NCBI GenBank assembly: GCA_022410635.1
Contig: JAJVDF010000359.1
Coordinates: 1,262,312 to 1,326,311, forward strand
Direction: 5' to 3'
Source: Tretioscincus oriximinensis
Lineage: Eukaryota; Chordata; Lepidosauria; Squamata; Gymnophthalmidae
DNA: 64,000 bases
Below are positions 42,160-52,654 of the stretch, piece after piece; position 1 is the first letter of the stretch; each line of letters starts with the position of its first letter. Under the pieces are notes generated by a model. It searched no databases and was not told the DNA's origin. It worked only from the letters and a program-made list of their open reading frames with translations. The position numbers and the translations under genes are program-made.

Positions 42160-42640
42160 TCTCTGGTGGCTAATGAGGTTGATGTGGGATAAACAGGTCT
42201 GACCACCCTGACGGCGGGGAAAGTCTTATCTGGATTGGGGTGTGGCGGTTACCGGAATATCCCGGTTCTTGTCCCAATTTCTTTTGTCCTCAAGGTCAGC
42301 CCTATGTGCCCTCCCGAAGGAGAAGACATCCCTTCTTACCTTCCACCTCTTGCCATAGCCTCACAAACAGAGATTCATGGATGGTGGGTAGTTGTCTACA
42401 TAGTTGTCCTGTAGGAGACTCACTAGGCTAATGAGGATGTGAGGTAAATAGTCTGGCCACATTGACTGCGGGGCAGTGCAGCGCTTCTGATTCTTACACC
42501 CTTGTCCTTTATCCTCGAGGCTAGTCCTTTGNGTATTTCCGAAGGAGACAGCCTCATGCACGGTATGTCTGCAGTCCCCACAATTGATAGCTAAGCAGGG
42601 ATTCCTGAGCACGTCCTCCTTTGGTGCCACTCTTACTTTA
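42160..42640. repeat. Diverged tandem duplication of a segment of about 200 bp
   Basis: 42172-42360 and 42424-42600 align in order: GCTAATGAGGTTGATGTGGG vs GCTAATGAGGATGTGAGG; TCTGACCACCCTGACGGCGG vs TCTGGCCACATTGACTGCGG; TCCTCAAGGTCAGCCCTATG vs TCCTCGAGGCTAGTCCTTTG; then CCGAAGGAGA in both. Origin unknown; flanked on both sides by inverted CR1. Confidence 0.6.
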
Positions 42641-43040
42641 GGGACCTCTAGGGCCAAGGGATCCAACCCTCTGCTGTATGCCAGATTCACTAAATCATCT
42701 CAGACTGATGGCTACCCAACCTCTGTTTGAAANCTTCCAGCGGAGGAGAACTTATCACCTCCTGTGGCAATCTGTTCCACTGGTTTATCACCCATGCTGT
42801 CAGAAAGCTTTTGCTGGTACTGAATCTGTCTATTCCCTTGCAGTTTCATCCTATTGTTTCTGGTCCTTCCATGTGCCAATGAGAACAAAGTTGATCCCTA
42901 ACTCTTGTGACAGCCTTCAGATATTTGTAGACAGCTATCAGGTCTTCTCTCAGCCTTCTCTTTTGCAGACAAAACATCCCTAGGTCCTTTAACATTTCCT
43001 CATAAGATACCCTATCCATGGTATCTAGTAACGCGTTCAT
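42641..43040 (-). mobile_element. CR1 3' fragment (GAATCATAGAGTTGG subfamily), inverted
   Basis: ATTCACTAAATCATCTCAGA, CCTCCTGTGGCAATCTGTTC, CCTTGCAGTTTCATCCTATT, CCATGTGCCAATGAGAACAA and CAGATATTTGTAGACAGCTA are diagnostic. N at 42733. Confidence 0.8.
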
Positions 43041-43049
43041 TATATACAC

Positions 43050-43440
43050 AGGATACCAGATGTAAACAATAACTAACTGCCAGCTTACTTCCTGACAGAA
43101 TTTTTGGTTCCTGTTTTACAGTTTTAAGTTGTATTTCTGTCTGCATTTCTATGCTGATATTTCATGATAACAAGTGATTGGTATAAAAGCTTGGATGCCC
43201 AGCAGCTTCACAATGCTGGNAGTAGCAGCAAAAATGTGGACAGAGCTGTTGCGGTGCTGATGACATGGCCTGCTGGGAAGTGTAGTCTGAGTAGCAGGCA
43301 GCCTCTTCGGCCCAGCCAATACGGAGCCCTGCTCTGCAGACTGCAGCTCCCAGCCTGCACCACAGCCAGCCAATCTGACCCCAATTCCACCCATAGGAAA
43401 CATCTTTTCTGCTTTCAGGGGTAGGGGTAGGCTAGAAATA
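43050..43440. repeat. Unnamed dispersed repeat (CTACAGCTCCCAG / GGGAAGTGTAGTC type)
   Basis: Matches 62225-62740 along its length: TTTAAGTTGTATTTCTGTCT, AAAAGCTTGGATGCCCAGCA, GCTGGGAAGTGTAGTCTGAG, ACTGCAGCTCCCAGCCTGCA. 61290-61470 and 40850-41160 carry parts. No coding capacity seen. Confidence 0.55.
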
Positions 43441-44345
43441 CACCCTGCCCCGCGCATTTCCTTTTTCAGTAGCATGGCTTCAAATGCTGATGACCTCCGG
43501 TTGTGGAAGGACCGCAGTATTGAAGATGAAGTCATACCAGGCAGTGTGCAGGTTGGTATAGAAGCATCACTGCTGAAAAGCCCTATAGACCATTTCCCAC
43601 AACAGAATCAGGCTCAAAGCTCCAGTGAAATCAGCGTTCTGTTTTCATAGTGGTTTCAGAATGTGAGATTGCTGTGGTCAAGGGAGTTTTGCCTTGTCTG
43701 GGTTATATCCCTGTACAGAGTTTGGCCATCCATATGCAGGTAGACTATGGCAGGCTCCTGTTCCAAGATATATCCCAGAAAAAGGTTATGTGAGGACATG
43801 ACCATAGGGTAATGCTCGAGGGCGTGTGGTTTGGATATCTTCCACCACAGTGGCTTTCTTTGCATGAGGTTTGCAAAGTGGTAAGTCGAGCTTTTGGTGA
43901 GGCCCAGAGCAAAACATTTGAGCTTTAATTCCCTTCCTCCTCTCCCAAAAATGCAGTAAGGGCAGTTTCAGGGCTTCTCTCCCCCCCCCCCCTTCCTCAA
44001 TTTAACTACCTTCCTTGCATAAATTACAATAATTGGTTGTGTGATGAAACATGTTAAGACGAGGGACAGGCAGGAACAGCTGTGTCAGCTACAGTCCAGG
44101 GTTGGTGGGTGGGTTTGACAGGAGTATTTTGCCTCATCAGTTTCCTGACTCGGGGACCATGAAACACATTGGGTTGTGTAAAGACTATCNTTGGTGTGAC
44201 TGAAAGCATCAATGNACAGAAACTGAGCCTGGAAGAGACAAGGATGTCCCTCTCTGTCTCTCTCTTTGCCTTTATGCCATTTCTCTTCCCAGCCTTCAAT
44301 CAACAGAGGATTGTTTCCAAAGATACTATCTAGAACACTGCAGAT
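43441..44345. other. Intron 1, no exon
   Basis: 43685-43790 includes an inverted GGCATATATCCCAG-type family remnant (GACTATGGCAGGCTCCTGTT, CCAAGATATATCCCAG). A C run lies at 43981-43992. Otherwise unassigned. Confidence 0.4.
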
Positions 44346-44349
44346 TAAG

Positions 44350-44715
44350 GGATCATAGATTCATGCACCACAGAATTCATGGAATCATACACCAGGATCA
44401 TCTATTCCANCCCACTTGCTCTCCACAAAATTCACTAAACCATCCCAAGCAGTTGGCTGCCCAACCTCTGTTGAAAGGGAACTCACATCTCCTGTGGCCA
44501 CCTGTTCCACTGGTTGATCACCCTTTTAGTGCCATGAAGTTGATTTCCGANATCTCTGTCTCCTCCCTTGCTGTTTTATCCCATTNCTTCTAGTCCTTCC
44601 ATGTGCCAATGAGAACATGGCTGATCCCTGTGCTCCNTGGAAGGCAGCTATCAGGTCTTCTCTCAGTTTTCTCTTTTGCAGACTAAACTTCTTTAGATCC
44701 TTGAACCTCATGGNA
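44350..44715 (-). mobile_element. CR1 3' fragment (GAATCATAGAGTTGG subfamily), inverted
   Basis: ACTAAACCATCCCAAGCAGT, CCTGTGGCCACCTGTTCCAC, CCATGTGCCAATGAGAACAT and GCAGCTATCAGGTCTTCTCT. Several Ns (44410, 44552, 44586, 44638, 44714). Confidence 0.75.
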
Positions 44716-44779
44716 CCGTCTGTGTAACTTTCACTTGAACTTCCTCCATTTCCCTTGTGTTTCTTTTGGCTGTCTCCAG

Positions 44780-44925
44780 ATAATGATGATGATAANGATG
44801 ANTNATAACANTCCTTTCACCAAAGGGCNGCGCACATAGTTTTTGTTGCTTTCTCCACAACAGGAGTGGGGAACTGAAGTGGGAGACTATGAGATAAGAG
44901 TTCAAAACTGTCTCTTGCAAGAAAA
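44780..44925 (-). mobile_element. SINE fragment, inverted
   Basis: GCACATAGTTTTTGTTGCTT, TCTCCACAACAGGAG and GAAGTGGGAGACTATGAGAT parallel the better copy at 32255-32490. N-rich. Confidence 0.5.
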
Positions 44926-45024
44926 TCCTGCAGTTGCCTCTTCACACCACAGGTGGTNATTGCAGGTTCTAGCATAGCATCTATATGTAGACTTGTCTAC
45001 TGCAAAAGCTCCTGCTTCTGCCAT

Positions 45025-45130
45025 TATCTTGCCATGGGGTCTTGTAGCACCTTAGAGAGTAACAAGGAAAAGGCAGCATGAGCTTGCACAGGGACGTCTA
45101 CTTCTTCAGATGCAAAGGAGTATACTAGAT
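45025..45130. mobile_element. MITE fragment, GTAGCACCTTAGAGAGTAACA family
   Basis: GGGGTCTTGTAGCACCTTAG, AGAGTAACAAGGAAAAGGCA, GAGCTTGCACAGGGACGTCT and ACTTCTTCAGATGCAAAGGA. One arm and centre only. Confidence 0.65.
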
Positions 45131-45274
45131 CTACAAAAAATGTCTAAAGACATGCAACGAGGTAGCCTGAGGCCACTGTATAGGGGCCAATCCTGAGTTT
45201 TCATCCTCCTTACCATTGACAGTAATGGAATACCCAGGAGGACTTCATCATCTTTGCCCAGATCCTCCATGAAG

Positions 45275-45505
45275 GCACGAATGGCGCAGTCTCAAAGAGC
45301 TGATCTTTCAGCTGAGAGATCAGGTTTCGATCTGGAGTGGGGTGAGTGCTCTCTACTGGCCTTCAGCTCTAGCCAACTCAGCTATAAAAAAGAAAGTAGA
45401 TTTGCAATCTATGTGTCTATCAGATAAATTAGTACCACCATTAACCTGGTGGGGAAGATAGAATAGATGTAAGCATTCGGGCGTTTGAATCTTCTCTGCA
45501 CTCTC
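45275..45505 (+). mobile_element. tRNA-derived SINE, second family, with tRNA-like head
   Basis: A tRNA-like head has an A-box-like TGGCGCAGTCTCA (45282-45294) and a B-box-like GGTTTCGATCTGG (45323-45335). The body is GTGCTCTCTACTGGCCTTCA, GCCAACTCAGCTATAAAAAA and CTGGTGGGGAAGATAGAATA. This is the copy that shows the origin of the elements at 3651, 4535 and 21530 (inverted). Confidence 0.65.
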
Positions 45506-45518
45506 TTTCTGGAAGCCG

Positions 45519-45557
45519 GGGCCAGAAGTGACATCACTATGATGTCACTTCTGGCCC
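45519..45557. repeat. Perfect hairpin, 18-bp arms, GTGACATCA family
   Basis: GGGCCAGAAGTGACATCA (45519-45536) pairs exactly with 45540-45557 over a 3-bp loop. Both halves carry the TGACATCA word shared with copies at 23560, 32590, 41810, 50870 and 51435. Confidence 0.85.
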
Positions 45558-47519
45558 TGGCGCTCTCCCTGCACATTGCTGTATGAGAATTCATACTTTA
45601 CATGAGAATGGACAATCTGATGCTGTATGAGATTCTCATACAATTCCCATCACTGGTACTGAGACTGTGGCTACATCCCCAACTGTCTCTTTTCCCCACC
45701 TTACAAATGCTTAAAACGCATTGGCAGCTCATCCCCTTGTTACTTGCCATTCAGCTGCTGCCTTTCTTCTGCCTGCGCTTTCCTAACTGCAATCCCCAGA
45801 ATTCCCTGAGACAGTCCCAGAATTGCCAGGCAGTCCCTGCGCTCCAAGAGCCAATGAAATTTTTACATGTGCATAAAAGCAGCTCCGGAGAGGTTCTTCT
45901 TTGGGACTTTAAAATGGAAGCCCCGTCCACACGGAGCCTTATCCTGGGTAACATCTCAGAGGTTGTGAAAATTGCATGTTATGATATGCATTTAATGACC
46001 TTTAGAGCTCATGGAAGGCTGGATATGTGTGGTTCCATAGGGCAGAAAGAAGGTAGGGCATGGGGATCAGGCCTGTATTGATTTGTATTTATATCCTACC
46101 CCATATCCTCATATAACTCAACAGTCACGCTTAAAAGCAACAAAAGATTTTTCGCCCATCCTTGGAACTGTAAAGCTATCAAATTGCAACTGTGATGGTG
46201 TCAAGTGACACACATATATAAACACATTTATACACATGCGCAAGCAGGAAAGCCCATTTTAAGAAAAACAGGCAGTGTCGTTTCTGGTGACATTTCCCTT
46301 CTTCTTCTGTACTTGGTGGAATGGGACAACCAAGGCAGGCTGGGTGGCTGAGTGGCACTACNATTCCGATGCCCAGACACTTTGCCGAATGCCTACTGGC
46401 ACAGCTCCCGCTCATCCTATCAAGGTGAAGATCTGTTCCTGGTTGCGGAAGGGCCAGGTCGCCCCCTCCCTTTCTCCTATCCCCTCCTTACCTATGTCCA
46501 CTTCCTCCTTCCCCTGCCATTTCCACCCTCCCGTCTCTGTTACCCTTGCACATGTTTGGGGATTTCTTCTCCCAGTCGCATATGCTCCTCCTCTGTTCCC
46601 TCTGCCTTCCCTCCTCCTCACTTACCTCATGCATGCAGGCAACATAGGCATAGGACAGGTAAATCACCTGTCGCAGGGGCCGCTCAAGAATGCAGAGCTT
46701 TGGCCAACAGCACAGGCATAGAAGAAGGCTATCACTAATTGGTCAGAAGTGAGGACATTCATGACTGGACATTATCCCTTTTATTTATATTATATATACC
46801 TATATATATTGTGTGTGTATAGCGTTATGTAAAAGATCATATATATTATATATGATCTTTTACATAGCGCTATGTCTCCATAAGAAGTGTATAGCAGGTA
46901 GAAATCATTCTGAAAACTTTAAAACAGAAACTGATTTTTTAATGATAAAGTCCATTTTTCTTTTCCTAGTGTAACATGGTTTTCTGTTTGAAGTTTTGTG
47001 TTTTGAGGTGAGCACAGCATGGATCTGAGATCATACAATATTTGAACTGCTGGATTCTTGTGGGAGAATGGCTTTCATTTTGCATCAATCCAGCCTCTGT
47101 TCTGTTTGAATGCAGCATAGACTACAGCTTATGCGTCACTTTGGAGAAATGGTATCTAATGCATGCCTTGTTCATTCTAACAATACCCTTATCAGGAGAA
47201 GATAGCTTAAAGATGCATGCCAGTTCCCTGCATTCAAATGCTCAGGCTTCTGTTGGTTCAGTTCTTTCATCTTCCAAGGTACAGGTATAAATCTAGTTGC
47301 AGACTGTTTTCTGGAAACAGCCAAAGATCCCATTTGGATGCTATTTCATGCTTTCTGAGCACTGTTGCTGTGCTAGAACATTGCACCTAAATAAATTCTA
47401 AAACACGGTGCAGAAATATATGCAGCACACGAAATACATGAAGGATAAGGAGTCATAGTTGCTGCTGATAGGTGGCTGACATGGCAGATATCAAGGGGAT
47501 TTCTTGAGGAAGTCATTGT
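45558..47519. other. Intron 1, no exon; one palindrome
   Basis: Open frames at 45602-46081 and 46275-46738 have no splice context or recognisable domains. A near-perfect palindrome is at 46819-46873. The rest is unassigned. Confidence 0.4.
46819..46873. repeat. AT-rich palindrome, about 27-bp arms
   Basis: TATAGCGTTATGTAAAAGAT running to CATATATA mirrors TATATGATCTTTTACATAGC and GCTATG with one mismatch, centred near 46846. It lies in a TATA/GTGT-rich stretch, so replication slippage is a likely origin. Confidence 0.8.
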
Positions 47520-48025
47520 ATCACAGGGCATGTCAGGCTGCAATGTCTGGGGCACTTCAGGTCTTGAAAGACAGCATTTGAGTGGTGATCTGATTGAAGT
47601 GTATAAAATCATGCACAGGATAGATAAGGTGAATAGAGAAAAACTATTTTCTCTGTGACACAACACTAGGCAGACAAGGAAAAGTATTTTTTCACCCAGA
47701 GGGTCATCGGCCTGTGGAATTTACTTCCAGAAGAGGTGGTGATAGCTAGCAGCCTGGGTAACTTTAAGTCAGGATTAAATACGTTTATGGACACCAAGGC
47801 TATAAATAGCTACTAGTTTGGATCTGTTTAAACTGTCTCTGGGGTGGAGCAATGGGCAATACTTGTGAAATACCATTTGCAGAGAGTCAAGAACAGGTGA
47901 AGATTTTGCCTTCTTCTGTTTGGACTGCCCAGGTGCAAATGGTGGGCCTCTGTATGAGACAAAAGGCTGGATTAGATGGGCTCTTATCTATTCAGCAGGG
48001 CTCCTCTTAAATTCTTATGTTCTGC
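47520..48025 (+). mobile_element. CR1 LINE 3' 0.5 kb, older subfamily
   Basis: GTGATCTGATTGAAGTGTAT, TTTTTCACCCAGAGGGTCAT, GCCTGTGGAATTTACTTCCA, AATACCATTTGCAGAGAGTC, GGCTGGATTAGATGGGCTCT and a short TTCTTATG end. More diverged than the 23.6 and 33.2 kb copies. Confidence 0.85.
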
Positions 48026-48079
48026 CCAGCATATCCCATAGTCTTATTCTTCATAACGATATTTGTTTTTAAGCAGCTT

Positions 48080-48132
48080 AATTACTTTAACCCACTTAGA
48101 GACCTTGGGGTATAGAACAAGATTTATATGTA
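48080..48132 (+). repeat. Retroelement 3' tail remnant
   Basis: ACCCACTTAGAGACCTTGGG, GTATAGAACAAGATTTATAT: L2/SINE-like end without a clear A-rich tail. Confidence 0.4.
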
Positions 48133-48454
48133 AACAAGGAAATATTTGAGTGGTGCAATTAGTGATTCATGGTTCATTCACCTCTTGGAAGAGGCATGGG
48201 CCTTCTTCCAGCTTAAGGGATGCGCCTGTGTGCTAAACCACAGTTATATCCTCTGCCTTAGGTTGTCAATTTAGAGTCGTTAAATGTGAGCTGAAGGGGT
48301 ATGGGTTGCCGGTTTCTCCGGCTTATAAAGAATGATAATGGATGGAAATGGTTTCTGCTGTCTGTTGATTATGTAGTGTGCTCTCAAGTCCCTGGTTGAA
48401 TCAAGAACTTGTTTATTCAACGTGGTTAACACCCTTACATAAAAACATGAGCGG

Positions 48455-48612
48455 AACCCTGCTGAATGGGGCCAGAGCCCATCTAGTCCATCCATCTGTT
48501 TCCCCTAGTGGGTCACCAATTGCACCTGGGCAGCCCCAAGTAGAAAAAGGAAAAACCCTCACATGTTCTTGACTTTCTGCAAATGGTATTTCAAGAATAC
48601 TTCCACCACTTT
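48455..48612 (-). mobile_element. CR1 3' tip, inverted
   Basis: GCTGAATGGGGCCAGAGCCC, CATCTAGTCCATCCATCTGT, CACCAATTGCACCTGGGCAG and GCAAATGGTATTTCAAGAAT. Confidence 0.75.
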
Positions 48613-48984
48613 CTTCACAACTTGCATTTCTGTTGTGATGAGTTTTTAGGTGGTGTAGTAGTTGCTTTTGACATCTGGGTTTTGAACTTGAGTGGGTGAA
48701 ATTGGGTGAGTACAAAGTTGTGCACCTCTATTTCTACCAACTTTCTGTGACAGAACAGAAAAAGATCTTTGGACGGTTCAATGAAGGATTGAGAAAAGTG
48801 GGGTCTGAAAACCAACTTTTCTTCTTCTAGTCCTGTATTTTATCTTACATAACTGCCCACTGTTTGCTTTTGGGCATCTCAAGTAGAAGGCAAAGGAAGA
48901 AAATCGTCACCCCTCTCAGCTCCCTGGAGGTGGTCTTAAAAGCATCCTGACTCTTTCTCTAACCTGGAAATAGTATCTGGACAT

Positions 48985-49241
48985 CTTATGGAATTTACTT
49001 ACCTAGCAGTCTGGATAGCTTTAAGATAGGATTAGACAAATCCATGGAAGACTGGTATGTCAGTAGATACCTAGTCTTGATAGGTCCTCCAGGATGGAAA
49101 AATAGGCAATTCTTCCCGAAATACTGTTTGCAAGAAGTCAAGAACAGATGAGAGGGTTACCTTCTTCTGCTTGCAATTGTCCAGGTGCCACTGGTAGACC
49201 GTGGTGGGAGAAGGAATGCTGGACTAGATGAGCTACAGAAA
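48985..49241 (+). mobile_element. CR1 3' fragment ending at a MITE insertion
   Basis: GGAATTTACTTACCTAGCAG, ATAGGATTAGACAAATCCAT, AATACTGTTTGCAAGAAGTC and GCTGGACTAGATGAGCTACA. The next element inserts after CTACAGAAA, and CTACAGATA resumes at 49366. Confidence 0.7.
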
Positions 49242-49365
49242 TTAGGCTAACCAGATGACCCCTTTTTTTGGAGGGGGGCGGTTATGGGGTGTCTATTTAT
49301 GAATATGCAAATTAGCATGAATATTAATTACCCCAGTTTGGGCCTCAGGAAATTTGATCAGTCTA
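49242..49365. mobile_element. Short MITE (TTAGGCTAACCAGATGACCCC), 9-bp near-exact duplication
   Basis: The left end TTAGGCTAACCAGATGACCC is mirrored by the right end TTTGATCAGTCTA (reverse complement TAGACTGATCAAA). CTACAGAAA (49233-49241) and CTACAGATA (49366-49374) flank it. Related to 19011-19367. Confidence 0.7.
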
Positions 49366-49448
49366 CTACAGATACTCTTGACTTTGTGTGCACTTATGCA
49401 GTATCCCTAGCATAGATACAGAAGTGTGTTGTCATTGTCTGCTTAGAG

Positions 49449-49746
49449 CAGGGATCCTCAAACTTTTTAAACAGGAGGCCAGTTCACTGTTCCTCAGACC
49501 GCTAGTGGGGCAGATTGCTATAGTTTTTTTAAAAAACTGAACAAATTCCCAGTTTTGGGGCCGCCTAGTGTCACGGAGTGCGCATTGTGCGCATTTGCTA
49601 TTGAAAAGGCAAGGGGTGTGTTATTTTGAGCCCGGGGCTAGTCGTACTAAGCAGGACAGACGGCGGCGACAACAACATCTTGCGGGCCGGATAAATGTCC
49701 TCGGCAGGCCGCATGTGGCCCTCGGGCCGTAGTTTGAGGACCCCTG
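49449..49746. mobile_element. Non-autonomous hAT element, perfect 8-bp duplication GCTTAGAG
   Basis: Terminal inverted repeats CAGGGATCCTCAAACT and AGTTTGAGGACCCCTG (15 of 16 match), flanked by exact GCTTAGAG at 49441-49448 and 49747-49754. An 8-bp duplication with CAGGG termini is the hAT superfamily signature. No transposase is encoded. The terminus resembles hAT families reported to have moved horizontally among tetrapods; the exact family is not asserted. Confidence 0.92.
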
Positions 49747-49754
49747 GCTTAGAG

Positions 49755-51884
49755 GGAGGGCTAGGGAATCCAACAACTTTGGGGTTGTCCCACATTCATT
49801 CCCATTTGGCTAAATTGGTCTCTTTACTACATCGCCATAAATTGGCTGATAGTCTGGATCATTCTACAGTGCCCAAACTTCAAGAGGATCCTATTTGTTG
49901 CTTAAAAACTTGCTAACACTTGTATTTCCACTCCATTAGGAGCATCTGGTTGCTTTCTTACTTTGACCCATGTTTCTCTGGCACTCTACCTTTAAATGCC
50001 GTTGCAGCGTTAATTAAAGATCTTATATGAATAACTTTATTAGCTGCTCCAGCATCCTCAATTAATTCTGGGTTGTGTTGCATTTTTAATCATCTTGAAT
50101 TACTTAGCACGGAAATGCATAAACAACAGAATAAAAACAAAAGCAGATTAATGAATTATGGTTTTACCAATCCCCAAATACCCCTGGGCAGAAAGATACG
50201 CCTTTTCGGCAGATTTTTAAAAGACCTCCTTATCCCCATGTCCTCGAAATGGAAAGAAAAAAACATTTGACTTTCTAACTCTCTTAGATAGGGAGTGGAA
50301 GTGTTGTGTATTTTCTGTAAACATACCCATGGCTAATTAAACCAATTATTATGGTTTGAGCATTCCGTGTTCTAGGATTTATTTATTTTTCCTAAAGCAA
50401 TGTTAATCAGAATAACTGAAGCCACGCTTCAATAAACTTCCTTGGGCCATAATACTCTTTATTAGTTGTTGGTTTCGGTATTATCGTTTGGCCTCTAAGG
50501 CATCATTGACTTATATTGGTAGACTTCAAAGTTAATAATGCACAGGCTGATTGTGGCTTTCTTCTGTTGCGTCACTGTTATTTATTGATAGCGCTTTTCC
50601 TGCACTGCTCCTTATTCCGGTTTGCATCCTGGAATAGTAATCTACCATCTGTGGGCTGGGCAGACTGTGGCAGGCCTTATTCTGTACCACTATGGCAGGC
50701 CCTTATTTTAGAATATCATCTGGACAGATACAGAAGGGTTATAGTTTGCACTTTCCTTCTACAGTTACCTTGGTGTTACCATCAAATTTGGCACAGTGCT
50801 GGGAGTATTGGGGGAGGCTGAAAATCTTGGACATTTTCAATCACTCTTGAGGCGCAAGTGAAAATTTTGATGACGTCATTTATGGTCCCACCCTGGAAGT
50901 GATGTCACTCCAGGCCCCATTCCCAGAAGTAGAGTCCAGAAGTGACTTATCCGCGTGTCGTATGAAACCAGTCTGATTACGTTTAATATTTGCAAAGTAT
51001 TCATTAACTTCTCTTCCTAAAAACAAGGACAATTTTCTTCTTAAGCAAAGCTACAATGTATACAATCATCTGTTATTATTTGTAGTTTACTTTATTTATT
51101 TATTTATAAATTAATATCCTGTCCTTCACCTGGGATTCCCGGGCATTGGCCAATACCTTCACGTTACTCTAACCTCTATGGTATTCTGGATTTTTCTCCA
51201 CTGGGCCTAACTCTGGTTTGTATACCTGCTGTGGCCTGCACTAACTATGTGGAAAGCAGGTCTCTATTCAGCAATTTAATCAATGCTGGGAGTTCTCCAC
51301 CCAGAAACCCCATAGTGAGACTCTGGAAATCTCATGCATTTGGAGTCCTCCTTGCGCACGTGGGCATTTTGGGGTGCCATTTCTGAGGAAGTAACATCAC
51401 TCGGGGTGCCATTCCCAGAAGCAGTGACCGGAAGTGACATCAGAATGATGTTACTCCTGGCATATTTCTTATACATTTTTGAATGGAGATGTATGAGATT
51501 CTCGCAATTCCCAACATGGGATATAATCTGGAATAATGTTAATTTGTTGTTTTCATGTGCTACTGGGCCAAATGAGAAAAGGGGGAATTATTTGTTTCTA
51601 CACCGATTCATTAACATGGGTAGCTCCTTCTCTAGTCTTTAAAATAATCATAAGGAGATGGACGATAAGCGTACAGAGTGAGGATGATTAACCTTCTAGA
51701 TTTCATTAATGCAATCTAATCCTAGTTTTGCATGTTAGTTAGAATGTTTGTGTGACCAGATGACTTAACATAGTCATTGGAATCTCCCATTTATTTCAGT
51801 GTCCAACTGTGTCAATTTTGGTAGATTTTGCTAGGCAAGACGTGTTAAATTGTAGTTTGGTGAAATCAGTTCTGGTGCCATTTA
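49755..51884. other. Intron 1, no exon; dispersed-family remnants
   Basis: 50610-50715 is a TATTCCGG..GGAATAG and GGCAGGCC family copy. 50865-50950 and 51360-51455 are GTGACATCA family copies (50872-50880 reads ATGACGTCA, an exact CRE core). 51085-51140 is an inverted retroelement tail. No coding segment. Confidence 0.45.
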
Positions 51885-52040
51885 ATAGNGAGAACATAAG
51901 AGGAGCCCTGCTGAATTAGGCCAGAGCCCATCTAGTTTAGCCATCTGTCTCACACCAATTGCAGTCTGAAGTAGAAGAAAACACAATCTTCACCTATTCT
52001 TGACTCCTTGCAAATGGTATTTCAGGAGTACTGAGAACAC
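51885..52040 (-). mobile_element. CR1 3' tip, inverted
   Basis: GAACATAAGAGGAGCCCTGC, TGAATTAGGCCAGAGCCCAT, CTTGACTCCTTGCAAATGGT and ATTTCAGGAGTACTG. An inverted SINE/L2 tail (TCCCGCCCTATACCCAAAGG) follows at 52130. Confidence 0.75.
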
Positions 52041-52654
52041 CAGTGAGTGTAATTAAGATTCATTTTCTTTTTATTATTATCTTTTACGATTTTTTTTTTA
52101 TTTTCTGTCCTTTCTTTCTTTATATTGATATCCCGCCCTATACCCAAAGGTCTCAGGGTGGCCAGCAATAAAAACAACAATAAAAAATTAGCATTACAAC
52201 AGCTGTTTAGTTCATTCTGTTTTTTATTTACTTCATTCGTTACAACCCATCCAAAAAATTTCAACCAAAACAACTTAGCATAACACCTACTTATTACATA
52301 TTTACTATACAGTTGAAATAAAGAACCCCAATATAGCAAAATTCATGGAATAACAAACAAATTTGAAAGTCCCAACTGCTACAGAACCAAAGGTTCTGTA
52401 TAGGTTGTATCCAAAGGCTTACAACAGAATTTTCATATTTGAAAATAATGTTTCTTTTTGGGCAATCCCTTTATCCATGTGTAAAAGCAATTTCCATTTC
52501 TTTTTTTATCATGTCCCATGTCTGATAACCCAATGATGACACAATGACTCTGGAGATCCATTCCAACTTTATGATTCTATGCCCCTCTATTTGCTCTATC
52601 TATCCACAAATCTTTCCGTTCCTTCAAAATATCAAANTTAAGTTGATCAATAAT

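Noticed and set aside
45602..46081. 159-codon frame in intron 1
   Set aside because: No splice acceptor in frame, no domain, ordinary composition; kept only as unassigned intron.
46275..46738. Two overlapping frames of 128-148 codons
   Set aside because: Proline/serine-rich in two registers at once, with no splice context or known family.
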